A stretch of DNA of 64,000 nt, from assembly GCF_900100875.1 (NCBI RefSeq), contig NZ_FNKQ01000003.1, positions 744,001 through 808,000 of the forward strand, in the 5' to 3' direction. Shown piece after piece: positions 1-8,216 of this stretch. The position numbers were made by a program, and so were the translations under genes. The notes below the pieces were generated by a model that was not told where the DNA came from, made no database searches, and was given only the letters and a program-made list of their open reading frames with translations. The first letter of the stretch is position 1; every line of letters starts with the position of its first letter. The DNA comes from Halopelagius longus (GTDB lineage Archaea; Halobacteriota; Halobacteria; Halobacteriales; Haloferacaceae).

Positions 1-602
1 ACGACGCGAACCAACTCCGCGACATCCTCCAACACCGCTCCGACGTGGCGTTCAAAGACGGCGCACTCACCGACGACGTCATCCCCCTCTGTGCCGCCTT
101 CGCCGCGCAGGAACACGGCGACGCGCGGCGCGCACTCGACCTTCTGCGGACCGCGGGCGAACTCGCGGAACGCGGCCAGTCCGACACCGTCGAGGAGGCG
201 CACGTCCGGCAGGCCCAAGACAAGATAGAACTCGACCGAGTGGTCGAAGTCGTCCGGACGCTCCCCACCCAGTCGAAGATCGTCCTCTTTTCGACCATCC
301 TCTTGGAGAAGAACGGCGTCCGCAACATCAACACCGGCGAGGTGTTCAACATCTACAAGCGCCTCTGTGAGGAGATAGACGCCGACGTGCTCACCCAACG
401 GCGCGTGACCGACCTCATCTCGGAACTCGACATGCTCGGCATCGTCAACGCCGTCGTCGTCTCGAAGGGACGCTACGGCCGCACGAAGGAGATCTCGCTT
501 TCGGTCCCCATCGACGAAACCGAGGCGGTCCTCCTCTCGGACTCCCGACTCGGCGATATCGAGAACGCGCAACCGTTCGTCCAAGCCCGGTTCGACAACT
601 AA
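1..602 (+). CDS. orc1: Orc1/Cdc6 replication initiator, C-terminal part (5' end outside window)
   Basis: The reading frame is open from the first bases of the window to a TAA at 600-602, giving about 199 residues of the C-terminus. Orc1/Cdc6 proteins are AAA+ ATPases that bind origin recognition boxes and load the MCM helicase. The visible part holds the sensor-2 region (HGDARRALDLLRTAGELAE) and then the C-terminal winged helix (SKIVLFSTILLEK, then the wing SKGRYGRTKEISLSVP). The ATP-binding half is missing because the window starts inside the gene. The downstream order signal peptidase then polD1 matches the origin-proximal arrangement known in haloarchaea, so an origin is likely upstream of the window start. 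The gene converges with the signal peptidase gene across a hairpin. Confidence 0.95.
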   Translation, partial: DANQLRDILQHRSDVAFKDGALTDDVIPLCAAFAAQEHGDARRALDLLRTAGELAERGQSDTVEEAHVRQAQDKIELDRVVEVVRTLPTQSKIVLFSTILLEKNGVRNINTGEVFNIYKRLCEEIDADVLTQRRVTDLISELDMLGIVNAVVVSKGRYGRTKEISLSVPIDETEAVLLSDSRLGDIENAQPFVQARFDN

Positions 603-616
603 TAGTCATCACTGAT

Positions 617-658
617 GTAAGTCAACCAGTCTGAACCATTCGTTCGACTGGAACTTAC
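617..658. terminator. Inverted repeat between convergent orc1 and signal peptidase genes
   Basis: Left arm GTAAGT and CCAGTC (617-622, 626-631) pairs with right arm GACTGG and ACTTAC (646-651, 653-658), with a small bulge between the two helices. It lies in the 52-base gap between two convergent stop codons and covers the signal peptidase stop. It probably acts as a bidirectional 3'-end structure. The inner part also resembles the Orc1-box-like motif described under findings. Confidence 0.5.
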
Positions 659-1611
659 GCGCCAGCGAGTCGCGGACCGAACGTCGTCTCCACCGTCGCG
701 TTCCCGCCCGTATCGAGCGTTCTCACCTCGAGTAGTGTCTCCCGCGTGGACTCGAAGCGAAGGGGTTCGGAATCGACAATCGACGCGGGACCGTCAACCG
801 ACGGTGACTCACCCACGGACGGTGACTCGTCCACGGCCGATGACTCGTCCACGGCCGATGACTCGCCCACGGACGATGGCTCGTCCACCGACGCCGGAGT
901 ATCGACGGGCGTCGAGAGGAACAGTCCCGCGAGTTTCAGTCGGACGTAGCCGAGGTACGGGACGCGGATGTGGGCGACGCCCTCTATCCACTCCTTCTTG
1001 ACCGGTTCCGCGATATCGCTGGCTTGGTCGTACTGCGAGTTGGCGTCGCCCTTCGTGATGAACCCCGCGTGCGGCGCGGGGCAGTTGTCCAGTTCCGCGC
1101 AGTTGTCCGCGTTCACGTAGTCGGGGTTCGCCTCGCTGTACCAGTTTTCGCCCTCCTCGACCCAGAAGTGAGCGCGGTGGATTATCGGCGACCCGAACCG
1201 GGAGGGCGGGTCGTAGACGACGACGGACCCGTTGCCGCCGAGCGTTCGGTACCCCCTCTCCTCGCCGACTTCCACCGGAACCACGCCTGTCTGTTCGACG
1301 GCGTACTCCGGACTGAACCGGTCGGGGTCGCTGATGAAGACGAGGTCACCCCGCTCCATGTGCGGTTCCATGCTCCCGCTCTCGACGGCGACCATCGGCG
1401 GCCAGACGCCGCTAACGAGGTAGAGCAACAGGCCAATAGCGACGACGACGGAGAGACTGACCGCCACTTCGCGGACGAACACCAACGCCCCCGTCTCCGC
1501 CGTCCGAAGTCGAGTGAAGAAGTCGTCCGCATCCCCCGACTCCCCTCTCGCCTCGGGTGAGAGAGGCGGGGGGTCCGCGTCACCGCCCGACTCCTCCTCG
1601 TCGTGAGTCAT
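655..1611 (-). CDS. Type I signal peptidase (archaeal Sec11-type, S26B)
   Basis: This membrane protease should remove Sec signal peptides at the outer face of the membrane. The 318-residue protein has an acidic N-terminus, one membrane anchor at about residues 42-66, and the catalytic motif VESGSMEP with Ser80. The conserved His is in IIHRAHFW (His145), and the third box is TKGDAN with Asp189, then Asp195. His replaces the bacterial general-base Lys, as in Sec11-type enzymes. The tail, about residues 234-282, is a low-complexity Ser/Glu/Val/Asp repeat not expected in the core family. A second membrane segment near residue 215-232 is possible but weak. The start was chosen because the preceding bases belong to the divergent polD1 side. 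Confidence 0.9.
   Translation of the reverse strand: MTHDEEESGGDADPPPLSPEARGESGDADDFFTRLRTAETGALVFVREVAVSLSVVVAIGLLLYLVSGVWPPMVAVESGSMEPHMERGDLVFISDPDRFSPEYAVEQTGVVPVEVGEERGYRTLGGNGSVVVYDPPSRFGSPIIHRAHFWVEEGENWYSEANPDYVNADNCAELDNCPAPHAGFITKGDANSQYDQASDIAEPVKKEWIEGVAHIRVPYLGYVRLKLAGLFLSTPVDTPASVDEPSSVGESSAVDESSAVDESPSVGESPSVDGPASIVDSEPLRFESTRETLLEVRTLDTGGNATVETTFGPRLAGA
803..892. repeat. Five tandem 18-bp units inside the signal peptidase gene
   Basis: Five consecutive 18-base units begin GGTGACTC or GATGACTC and end CACGGCC or CACGGAC. They are in frame and encode the repeated hexapeptide pattern seen as VDESSA/VGESPS in the C-terminal tail. Units 2, 3 and 4 are nearly identical at the DNA level, so the array may change copy number by slippage. 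Confidence 0.8.
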
Positions 1612-1727
1612 CGCTCCCGGCTTCGCCGTCGCCGGGTTTCAACTTTCTGGGCAGGGAGTCTCGTCCGACCGAGACGTTCCGTTCAGCGTTTCAATACGCT
1701 TTTCTTGTGCCTCCGCTTTCGACCGGT

Positions 1728-3302
1728 GTGCCTCTGGAGACGCCGTCGCGCATCGTGCAGGAACTCGCTCGTCACGGCTACAACGCCGAGAGGGAGGCCG
1801 TGACGCTCATCGCCGGTGCCGCCGACCCGGCGACTGCGCTGGCGCGCGCGGTGGAAGAAGCGGGCGACGACGCGTTCCGCGTCACCGCCGCCGACGTTCG
1901 GGCGGTCCTCGACGCGGCGCGTTCGGCGGACGCGGAGACGACGCCCTCGCCGACGGCGTCTCCGACCGGCGATTCGACACCCGCCCCCGACCCCTCCGTT
2001 TCGAGTGGAGACCCGGGCGACGGAGCCGCGGCGAGAGCGATAGAGACTCCAGACGAAACGACGGGAGGACGGCGAAGGCGGGAGGCGAACCGGTCGCCGG
2101 TTCCCGTCGATATCGCGGGCGACATCACCGGGCAGAGCACCGGAACCGGCGAGTACGCCGACTTCGTGAAGGTGTTCAAGGACCGCTACGAGCGGCTCTC
2201 CTCGCACCTCCGCGGGCGGGTGAACCACCGCCCCGCCGAGGCGATTCAGCGGATGTCCGGCGGGAGCGACGCCGCGATGATCGGACTCGTCAACGACATC
2301 CGCTCGACGGCCAGCGGACACTGGCTCGTCGAACTGGAGGACACGACGGGGACGTTCCCCTGTCTGGTGATGAAAGACCGCGACTTCGCCTCGCAGGTGG
2401 ACGAACTCCTCATGGACGAGTGCATCGCCGTGGAGGGAACGCTCGCGGACGACTCCGGCATCATGTTCGTCGATTCGATGCACTTCCCGGACGTGCCGCG
2501 GACGCACGCGCCGAACACGGCGGACCGCCACGTGCAGGCGGCGCTCATCTCCGACGTCCACGTCGGCAGCCAGGAGTTCATGGCCGACGCGTGGACCAAC
2601 TTCACCGACTGGCTCCACACCGAGGAGGCCCACGCCGTCGAGTACCTCCTCATCGCCGGCGACATGGTGGAGGGCGTCGGCGTCTACCCGAATCAGGACG
2701 AGGAACTCGACATCATCGACATCTACGACCAGTACGAACGCTTCTCGGAGTACCTCAAGCAGGTGCCCGGCGACATCGAGATCGTGATGATTCCGGGGAA
2801 CCACGACGCCGTCCGCCTCGCGGAACCGCAACCCGGGTTCGACGAGACGCTCAGAGACATCATGGACGTCCACGACGCCCGCATCTCTGGGAACCCCTCC
2901 CTCGTCACCGTCGAGGGCGTGAAAGTGCTGATGTACCACGGCGTCTCCTTGGACGAGGTCATCGCCGAACTCCCCGAGGAGAAGGCCAGTTACGACGAAC
3001 CGCACAAGGCGATGTACCAACTGCTGAAGAAGCGCCACGTCGCCCCGCAGTACGGGGGGCACCTCCGACTCGCGCCCGAGGAGAAGGACTACCTCGTCGT
3101 CGACGACGTGCCGGACATCTTCCACACCGGCCACGTCCACAAACTCGGCTGGGGGAAGTACCACAACGTCCTCGCGGTCAACTCCGGATGCTGGCAGTCT
3201 CAGACCGACTTCCAGAAGTCCGTCAACATCGACCCCGACGCGGGGTACGCGCCCATCGTGGACCTCGATACGCTCGATATGACCGTCAGAAAGTTCGCCT
3301 GA
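1728..3302 (+). CDS. polD1: DNA polymerase D small subunit (DP1)
   Basis: DP1 is the small, proofreading 3'-5' exonuclease subunit of the archaeal replicative polymerase PolD. It is 524 residues from the GTG at 1728. That start gives VPLETPSRIVQELARHGYN, the usual haloarchaeal N-terminus, and avoids overlap with the signal peptidase gene. A variable Pro/Ser/Thr/Asp linker follows. Next are an OB fold (VNDIRSTASGHWLVELED) and a calcineurin-like phosphoesterase domain with its metal motifs in order: ISDVHVGS, AGDMVEGVG, PGNHDAVR, MYHGVS and HTGHVHKLG. All metal ligands appear intact. It lies divergent to the signal peptidase gene and next to orc1, a replication-gene neighbourhood. Confidence 0.95.
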   Translation: MPLETPSRIVQELARHGYNAEREAVTLIAGAADPATALARAVEEAGDDAFRVTAADVRAVLDAARSADAETTPSPTASPTGDSTPAPDPSVSSGDPGDGAAARAIETPDETTGGRRRREANRSPVPVDIAGDITGQSTGTGEYADFVKVFKDRYERLSSHLRGRVNHRPAEAIQRMSGGSDAAMIGLVNDIRSTASGHWLVELEDTTGTFPCLVMKDRDFASQVDELLMDECIAVEGTLADDSGIMFVDSMHFPDVPRTHAPNTADRHVQAALISDVHVGSQEFMADAWTNFTDWLHTEEAHAVEYLLIAGDMVEGVGVYPNQDEELDIIDIYDQYERFSEYLKQVPGDIEIVMIPGNHDAVRLAEPQPGFDETLRDIMDVHDARISGNPSLVTVEGVKVLMYHGVSLDEVIAELPEEKASYDEPHKAMYQLLKKRHVAPQYGGHLRLAPEEKDYLVVDDVPDIFHTGHVHKLGWGKYHNVLAVNSGCWQSQTDFQKSVNIDPDAGYAPIVDLDTLDMTVRKFA

Positions 3303-3332
3303 CCCTCCCGGCCGACCCGCCGGCGGACCCCT

Positions 3333-3773
3333 TCAGTTCGGGTCGAGACTGTACCGGACGGTCGGCCCGCCGTCGAACTGCGGGCCGGGACCGTCGGCGG
3401 TGAACCCGGCGTTCTCGACCGCCTCCCGAACGTCGTCGTCCGCCTCGGAGACGACGAACTCGACGGTCATCCCCTCGCGGGCGGCGAACCGGACCGGCTC
3501 TCCGAGGAGTCGTTCGCACGCCTCGACGGACCCGCCGAGTTGAGTGACGTGGACGGTCTGACCGCTCACGTCGAAGGAGACGAACCCCAGAAGCGACGAG
3601 TCGGCCGAGTCGGTGTCGGTGTCGACGTTCGGGTCGGTTCCGCCCTGTTTCTTCTCCGCCACGCGGACCGTCCTGTCGTGGACGACGTTTCGCATCACGT
3701 CCACCGGCGAGTCCGCGATGGCGGCGAGTTCCGGAGCGTCAGCCTCGACAGCGTCGCGCACGTCCGCGTCCAT
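3333..3773 (-). CDS. Conserved haloarchaeal protein, possible GNAT-like fold
   Basis: A 146-residue acidic soluble protein, convergent with polD1. It starts MDADVRDAVEADAPELAAIADSP and contains alternating strands and helices with LLGFVSFDV and a late REGMTVEFVV segment. This layout is loosely like GNAT acetyltransferases or the haloarchaeal proteins annotated as such. No clear acetyl-CoA loop (Q/RxxGxG/A) is visible, so enzymatic activity is uncertain. A TATA-like segment (ttaaatacac, read from the other strand) lies just upstream of the ATG at 3773. Function not assigned. Confidence 0.75.
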   Translation of the reverse strand: MDADVRDAVEADAPELAAIADSPVDVMRNVVHDRTVRVAEKKQGGTDPNVDTDTDSADSSLLGFVSFDVSGQTVHVTQLGGSVEACERLLGEPVRFAAREGMTVEFVVSEADDDVREAVENAGFTADGPGPQFDGGPTVRYSLDPN

Positions 3774-3957
3774 GGCGGTCGTACAGTTCGACTCGGCTTA
3801 AATACACGTACGTTTCCGAGAAGGCGACACTCGATTTCGGTGAGACGTTTCGGCTTCCGCGCGGAACGAACGCCCACCGGGGGTCGCGTTCTCGCCCGCG
3901 GGATACTATGGTATCTGCACCTGTCGGCTTCGGCAACGGTTGAACGTGGAGACACAG

Positions 3958-3963
3958 TTATAC
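3958..3963 (+). promoter_or_regulatory. TATA-like box upstream of aspartate kinase
   Basis: TTATAC lies about 26 bases before the ATG at 3987 and about 82 bases before the aspartate kinase ATG at 4043. Haloarchaeal transcripts start roughly 25 bases after the TATA box. The mRNA should therefore begin near 3987, giving either a 56-base leader or a leaderless short ORF. Confidence 0.45.
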
Positions 3964-3986
3964 GCTATCCCACGTTAGCCCCCGCC

Positions 3987-4052
3987 ATGTTCGAGCACCA
4001 GTCTCTACGCTCTCGTCCGGAAATCGAACCGGGGGTCGACCGATGCGCGTAG
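3987..4052 (+). CDS. Candidate 21-residue leader ORF overlapping the aspartate kinase start
   Basis: An ATG at 3987 opens a 21-codon frame (MFEHQSLRSRPEIEPGVDRCA) ending in TAG at 4050-4052. It overlaps the first codons of aspartate kinase by 10 bases in another frame. Its ATG is at the expected leaderless position after the TATA-like box at 3958. It shows no run of Lys, Thr or Met codons, so classic attenuation is not suggested. It may be a translational coupling ORF or simply chance. Confidence 0.3.
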   Translation: MFEHQSLRSRPEIEPGVDRCA

Positions 4053-5221
4053 TCGCGAAGTTCGGCGGCACCTCGCTCGGAAGCGGCGACCGAATCAACC
4101 GCGCGGCCGACTCCATCGCCGCCGCGGTGGGGCAGGGCCACGAAATCGCCGTCGTCGCCTCCGCGATGGGGAACACGACGGACGACCTCTTAGAGGAGAT
4201 TCAGTTCGAGGCGGAGGACCGCGACCGGGCCGAAATCGTCTCGATGGGCGAGCGAACCAGCGTCCGCATGCTGAAGGCCGCCCTCTCCTCTCGCGGCGTC
4301 GACGCCCTGTTCGTCGAACCCGGTAGCGACGAGTGGCCCGTCATCACGAACGACCTCGGCGAGGTGGACGTCGAGGCGACTCGGCGACGCGCGGCGGAAC
4401 TGGCCGCCGAGTTGGACGGCGTCGTCCCGGTCATCACCGGTTTCCTCGCGCAGAACCACGACGGCGAGATAACGACGCTCGGCCGCGGCGGGTCCGACAC
4501 CACCGCCGTGATGCTCGGCAAGTACATGGGCGCCGACGAAGTCGTCATCGTCACCGACGTCGAGGGCGTCATGACCGGCGACCCGCGCGTCGTCGAGGGC
4601 GCGCGCAACGTCGGGCGCATCACCGTCGACGAACTCCGCAACCTCTCGTTCCGCGGCGCGGAAGTCGTCGCGCCGTCCGCCCTGTCGTACAAGGACGACG
4701 AACTCGCGGTCCGCGTCGTCCACTACCAGCACGGCGACCTGCTGACCGGCGGCACCCTCATCGAGGGGGAGTTCGAGAACCTCATCGATATGCAGGACGA
4801 CTCCCTCGCCTGCATCACCGTCGCCGGGCGGTCGATTCGGAACCGACAGGGCATCCTCGCGGACCTCTCGGAGTCGCTTCGGGACGCCAACATCAACATC
4901 GACGCCGTCGCCTCGGGGATGGACTCGGTGACGTTCTACGTCACCGAGGACCGCGCCGAGGAGGCCGAGAACCTGCTTCACTCGAAAGTCGTCGCCGAGG
5001 ACACCCTCTCGTCGGTCACCGTCGACGACGACGTGGCCGTCATCCGCGTGACGGGCGGGGAACTCCCGAACAGTCCGGGCGTCATCCTCGACATCGTCCA
5101 ACCCATCTCGGAGGCCGGCATCAACATCCACGACGTCATCACCTCCGCCACCTCCGTCGCCATCTTCGTCGCGTGGGAGGACCGCGAGCAGACGCTCAAG
5201 ATAGTCCAAGACGAGTTCTGA
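4043..5221 (+). CDS. lysC: Aspartate kinase
   Basis: Aspartate kinase phosphorylates L-aspartate, the first step to threonine, methionine and, where present, lysine. The 392 residues begin MRVVAKFGGTSLGSGDRI, with the KFGGTS substrate/ATP motif. The kinase-domain motifs ITGFLAQNHDGEITTLGRGGSD and VVIVTDVEGVMTGDPRVV follow. From about residue 255 there are two ACT domains (RQGILADLSESL and SPGVILDIVQPISEAGINIHD), so feedback control by an amino acid is likely. The ATG at 4043 follows a G-rich stretch (gggggt). A hairpin with a T-run follows the stop. The methionine genes near 36-41 kb use the same pathway. Confidence 0.93.
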   Translation: MRVVAKFGGTSLGSGDRINRAADSIAAAVGQGHEIAVVASAMGNTTDDLLEEIQFEAEDRDRAEIVSMGERTSVRMLKAALSSRGVDALFVEPGSDEWPVITNDLGEVDVEATRRRAAELAAELDGVVPVITGFLAQNHDGEITTLGRGGSDTTAVMLGKYMGADEVVIVTDVEGVMTGDPRVVEGARNVGRITVDELRNLSFRGAEVVAPSALSYKDDELAVRVVHYQHGDLLTGGTLIEGEFENLIDMQDDSLACITVAGRSIRNRQGILADLSESLRDANINIDAVASGMDSVTFYVTEDRAEEAENLLHSKVVAEDTLSSVTVDDDVAVIRVTGGELPNSPGVILDIVQPISEAGINIHDVITSATSVAIFVAWEDREQTLKIVQDEF

Positions 5222-5247
5222 ACTCGCGACACTCGCTTTTCGCGAGT
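5222..5247 (+). terminator. Hairpin terminator after aspartate kinase
   Basis: Directly after the stop, ACTCGCG (5222-5228) can pair with CGCGAGT (5241-5247); a nested alternative pairs ACTCGC at 5231 with GCGAGT. A TTTT run lies inside the loop. It sits between two convergent genes and may serve both. Confidence 0.5.
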
Positions 5248-5262
5248 AACCTACTCTGCGCT

Positions 5263-5922
5263 TTACCGCCCGTCGTACAGTCTGAGACCGATTCGCTCGG
5301 GGAGGCCGGCGTCGTTCACCGCCTCGACGACTTCCTCGATGTCGTAGTCCACGCGGTGCTCTTCGACGGTCAGGTCGTCTAAATCGACCACCGCGTAGGC
5401 GGCGCGGTGGTCGCCGTCGCGCGGTTGGCCGACGCTGCCGGGGTTCATCACGACGCCCTCGTCGAACGTCTCGTGGCCTTGGACGTGGGTGTGGCCGAGG
5501 ACCAGTACGTCCTCGTCGCCGAGCATCCGAGCGCTGAACTCGTCGGGGTAGGTGTAGCGGTCCGGGTCCTCGGGGTGGCCGTGGACGAGTTTCACGCGGC
5601 CGTCGCAGGCGAGACGTTCGTCGGGTAGATCCTGCAACCACGCCAAGGCGTCGTCGTCCAACCGGTCGCGGGCGTACTCGACGCCGGCGGCGGCCATGGA
5701 GTTGAACCGGAACGCCGACCCCGAGGCCACCGCCCGGTCGTGGTTGCCCATCACCGTCGGGACGCCGCCGTCGCGCATCGCCTCGACGCACTCCGCCGGC
5801 CACGGGTTGTAGCCCACCACGTCGCCGGCGTTGACGAGTGCGTCCACGTCGGGCATCTCCGAGAGGACGGCGTCCAACGCGACTTTGTTCCCGTGCACGT
5901 CCGAGATGACGCCGACTCGCAT
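5263..5922 (-). CDS. Calcineurin-like metallophosphoesterase (YfcE/MJ0936 type)
   Basis: A 219-residue soluble phosphodiesterase-like protein with a complete two-metal site. Its motifs in order are GVISDVHGN, NAGDVVGYNP, VMGNHDRAV, LVHGHPEDP, VLGHTHVQ and NPGSVGQPR. This layout matches the small archaeal/bacterial phosphodiesterases active on model substrates or cyclic nucleotides; the natural substrate is unknown. It converges on lysC. The first residues MRVGVISDVHGNKVALDAV fit the family N-terminus, so the start at 5922 is well supported. Confidence 0.88.
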   Translation of the reverse strand: MRVGVISDVHGNKVALDAVLSEMPDVDALVNAGDVVGYNPWPAECVEAMRDGGVPTVMGNHDRAVASGSAFRFNSMAAAGVEYARDRLDDDALAWLQDLPDERLACDGRVKLVHGHPEDPDRYTYPDEFSARMLGDEDVLVLGHTHVQGHETFDEGVVMNPGSVGQPRDGDHRAAYAVVDLDDLTVEEHRVDYDIEEVVEAVNDAGLPERIGLRLYDGR

Positions 5923-5980
5923 GGCTCCGAGTAGGGTCGCCAGCGGGAAAAATTCGCGTCCGTTCCGTCGCGCGCCGCGA

Positions 5981-6583
5981 CTACTCCCCGTCGCCGTCGG
6001 GGCCGTTCTCGACGGCCACCGCCACCTCGCCGTCGCGGTAGGTGACGCCCGCGGCGCAGACGGCGTGTTCGTACTCCATCTCGTAGACGCCCGACGCCGC
6101 GGACTCGGCGTCTGACGCCTCGAACTCGACGGGCGTCGGCGCGTCCTCCTCGTAGGTGGCGACCAGCGTCGGTTCCGAGACGGCCTTCACGAGGAGGGCG
6201 TCGCGGCGGACGACGCCGACGTACGAGTCCTCCTCTGCGTCGTCGTCGGTGACGACACCGGCGATTCGCGGCGTGTCGTAGTCGTCCTTCTCGTAGTCGA
6301 GGGCAAGAAGCGACTCCGCGAGGGCGTCGCGGGCGGGGTAACCTAAGTCGAGTTTCTCCGCGATAGGATCGACGTGGGACCCGTTGCCGACGACGACGGC
6401 GTCGCCGCCCTCGCGGACGCAGTTGTAGGAGATGTAGGGGTTGTCGCTCTCGGGGGCGTCCGGCGTCGGCGCGACGGTGAGCGTTCCGTCGCGGTCGACG
6501 ATGCGGCGGTTCGGGAACGAACGGGACGAGACGCGGTACGCGCCGAAGTCGGGGCCGACGACGATGAAACGTCCGACGTACAT
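5981..6583 (-). CDS. purO: IMP cyclohydrolase, archaeal type
   Basis: PurO closes the ring of FAICAR to give IMP, the last step of purine biosynthesis in many archaea. The frame is open a little further upstream, but [26 protein letters not shown] is the family N-terminus. That places the start at 6583 and gives 200 residues, the usual length. [24 protein letters not shown] and TPRIAGVV are typical family segments. The gene reads away from the tRNA-Gln gene and lies behind the phosphoesterase gene with a 58-base gap, so the two may be cotranscribed. Confidence 0.88.
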   Translation of the reverse strand: MYVGRFIVVGPDFGAYRVSSRSFPNRRIVDRDGTLTVAPTPDAPESDNPYISYNCVREGGDAVVVGNGSHVDPIAEKLDLGYPARDALAESLLALDYEKDDYDTPRIAGVVTDDDAEEDSYVGVVRRDALLVKAVSEPTLVATYEEDAPTPVEFEASDAESAASGVYEMEYEHAVCAAGVTYRDGEVAVAVENGPDGDGE

Positions 6584-6679
6584 ACACGAGGGTGTACAGG
6601 ACACGGGTAAATAGATGGTGGATTATGCACGTTCGGCCGCTGTGGGGCGTGTTCGCACGGTAATCCGAACGCGCAACGC

Positions 6680-6686
6680 TTACAAA
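6680..6686 (+). promoter_or_regulatory. TATA-like box of tRNA-Gln
   Basis: TTACAAA lies 31-37 bases before the mature tRNA 5' end, a position that would put the transcript start about 10 bases before the tRNA. Confidence 0.45.
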
Positions 6687-6716
6687 CCCCGACGGGGTAC
6701 GTAGGGGTGCAACCCT

Positions 6717-6789
6717 AGTCCCATGGGGTAGTGGCCAATCCTGTTGCCTTCTGGGGGCAACGACCCAGGTTCGAATCCTGGTGGGACTA
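6717..6789 (+). tRNA. tRNA-Gln (anticodon CUG)
   Basis: A 73-base cloverleaf. The acceptor stem is AGTCCCA (6717-6723) with TGGGACT (6782-6788), and A is the discriminator. The anticodon stem TTGCC/GGCAA encloses the loop TTCTGGG with anticodon CTG, which reads the Gln codon CAG. The T arm is CCAGG TTCGAAT CCTGG. CCA is not encoded and no intron is seen. Confidence 0.95.
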
Positions 6790-6935
6790 CTTCGATTCTA
6801 CGGCGTCAAACCGCGTAGCGGTGCTTTTCGTACCACAACCGGACGAGACTCGTGAACGATTCGTCGCCGACGCAGATACCGGAAAGTCCGTCGGCAAGCC
6901 CGGCCGTTATCCTCTCTCCGCCCGTACCCCGTTTC

Positions 6936-7328
6936 GTGTCCGAAACCGACTCACAGACCCGCGGTGCACCGTCCCGTCTCGGTCGCCTCCTCTTTGCGAG
7001 CGGACTCGCGACGCTCGCGCTCCGAAACCTGACGAACTTGGAGGGCCGAATCGCCTACGCCGACGCGAAGGGCGTCCCCGAGGCGGACAAACTCGTCCCC
7101 GCCGCCAGCGGCCTCCTCTTCGGCGGGAGCATCGGAATCGGCCTGTGGAAGTTCCCGAGACTCGCGTCGGCGAGCGTCGCGACGTTCCTCGCGGGCGTGA
7201 CGCCCGTCATGCACGACTTCTGGGCCGTCGACGAGGAGTCTCGCGGCGAAGAACTCACGTCGTTCCTGCAGAATATGACGCTGCTCGGCGCGGCTATCGC
7301 CTTCTTCATGCGGGCGAACGAGAACTGA
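6936..7328 (+). CDS. DoxX-like small membrane protein
   Basis: About 130 residues from a GTG at 6936; the frame extends further upstream, but that region is Pro/Ser-rich and overlaps likely leader sequence after the tRNA. The protein starts VSETDSQTRGAPSR and has about four hydrophobic segments: LLFASGLATLALRN, AASGLLFGGSIGIGLW, SASVATFLAGVTPVMHDFW and MTLLGAAIAFFMRA. The pattern G-L-R-N-L near the first helix and HDFW after the third fit DoxX-family membrane proteins, whose role is often redox-related. The precise substrate is unknown. It is followed, convergently, by superoxide dismutase. Confidence 0.7.
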   Translation: MSETDSQTRGAPSRLGRLLFASGLATLALRNLTNLEGRIAYADAKGVPEADKLVPAASGLLFGGSIGIGLWKFPRLASASVATFLAGVTPVMHDFWAVDEESRGEELTSFLQNMTLLGAAIAFFMRANEN

Positions 7329-7412
7329 ACGCGTTCCGTTCGACCGCCACGTCACCCCGTTCGCACCGAGCGTAGAGAGGGACCCACGGTAGAGGATTCC
7401 CCCGCGGTACGC

Positions 7413-8012
7413 TTACTCGAAGAGTTCGACGGCCTGCTCGTAGCGCGCGGACGGCTCCTCCCAGTCGACGACCTCGAAGAAGTTCGAGACGAAGTCGCCG
7501 CGGGCCGGGCCGTAGTCGTGGTAGTAGGAGTGCTCCCACACGTCGAGCGCCAGAATCGGATGCCAACCCCAGAGCGCGCCCTGGTCGTGCTTGTCGACGA
7601 CGACGTTGCGCAGTTGGTTCGAGAACGAGTCGTACACCAAGAGCGCCCAGCCGCCGGCGTTACCCGCGGCGGCCTCGAACTCGCCCTTCCAGGCGTCGTA
7701 GGAGCCGAAGTCCTCCTCGATGCGGTCGCGGAGGTCACCCGAGGGCTCGTCGCCGCCCTCCGGCGACATCGAGTTCCAGAACAGGTCGTGGAGGATGTGC
7801 CCCGACCCGTTGTGGGTGACGTTCCGAATCGCGCCGGGCGAGGAGGAGAAATCGCCGTCCTCGCGGTTGGCTTCGAGCGTCTCCTCGGCGGAGTTCCAGC
7901 CGTTGACGTAGCCCTGGTGGTGGGTGTCGTGGTGCCACGTCAGCACCTGCTCGGAGATGTGCGGTTCCAGCGCGTCGTAATCGTACGGAAGGGGGTCGAG
8001 TTCGTAGCTCAT
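7413..8012 (-). CDS. sod: Superoxide dismutase (Mn/Fe type)
   Basis: It dismutates superoxide in the cytoplasm. The 199 residues begin MSYELDPLPYDYDALEPHIS. The metal ligands lie in LTWHHDTHHQGYVNG, HNGSGHILHDLFW and the C-terminal DVWEHSYYHDYG. The full frame is much longer upstream, but family homology begins at the ATG at 8012. An in-frame ATG at 8045 (MAARAIVEDAI before MSYEL) is a weaker alternative, noted because an A-rich box lies about 25 bases before it. The pirin-family gene diverges upstream, and pirins are also linked to oxidative metabolism. Confidence 0.95.
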   Translation of the reverse strand: MSYELDPLPYDYDALEPHISEQVLTWHHDTHHQGYVNGWNSAEETLEANREDGDFSSSPGAIRNVTHNGSGHILHDLFWNSMSPEGGDEPSGDLRDRIEEDFGSYDAWKGEFEAAAGNAGGWALLVYDSFSNQLRNVVVDKHDQGALWGWHPILALDVWEHSYYHDYGPARGDFVSNFFEVVDWEEPSARYEQAVELFE

Positions 8013-8216
8013 TATTGCGTCTTCGACTATCGCTCGTGCGGCCATGAAGATTTCCTGAACCGCATTTTGGTAGCCGCGCTGTCTCTTCGCCATCCCGGCC
8101 GGAAACACCCGAAACTCTCCGTCTGAGGCGTTCCGAGAGCGCGTATGTCCGATGGACGACCGGTTTCGGTTTCCGCTTACTCGGCGCTTATCCGTCGGCG
8201 ACCGCTCGGAGACGGT

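Noticed and set aside
803-892. CRISPR-like array
   Set aside because: The units are 18-base in-frame coding repeats without spacers, inside the signal peptidase gene.
1683-3164. A 493-residue frame on the minus strand opposite polD1
   Set aside because: It lies fully inside the well-supported DP1 gene, is rich in Val/Asp/Arg as expected for antisense GC frames and shows no motif.
5981-6604. Longer purO starting at 6604
   Set aside because: The added residues MSCTPSC are not conserved, while MYVGRF at 6583 is the family start.
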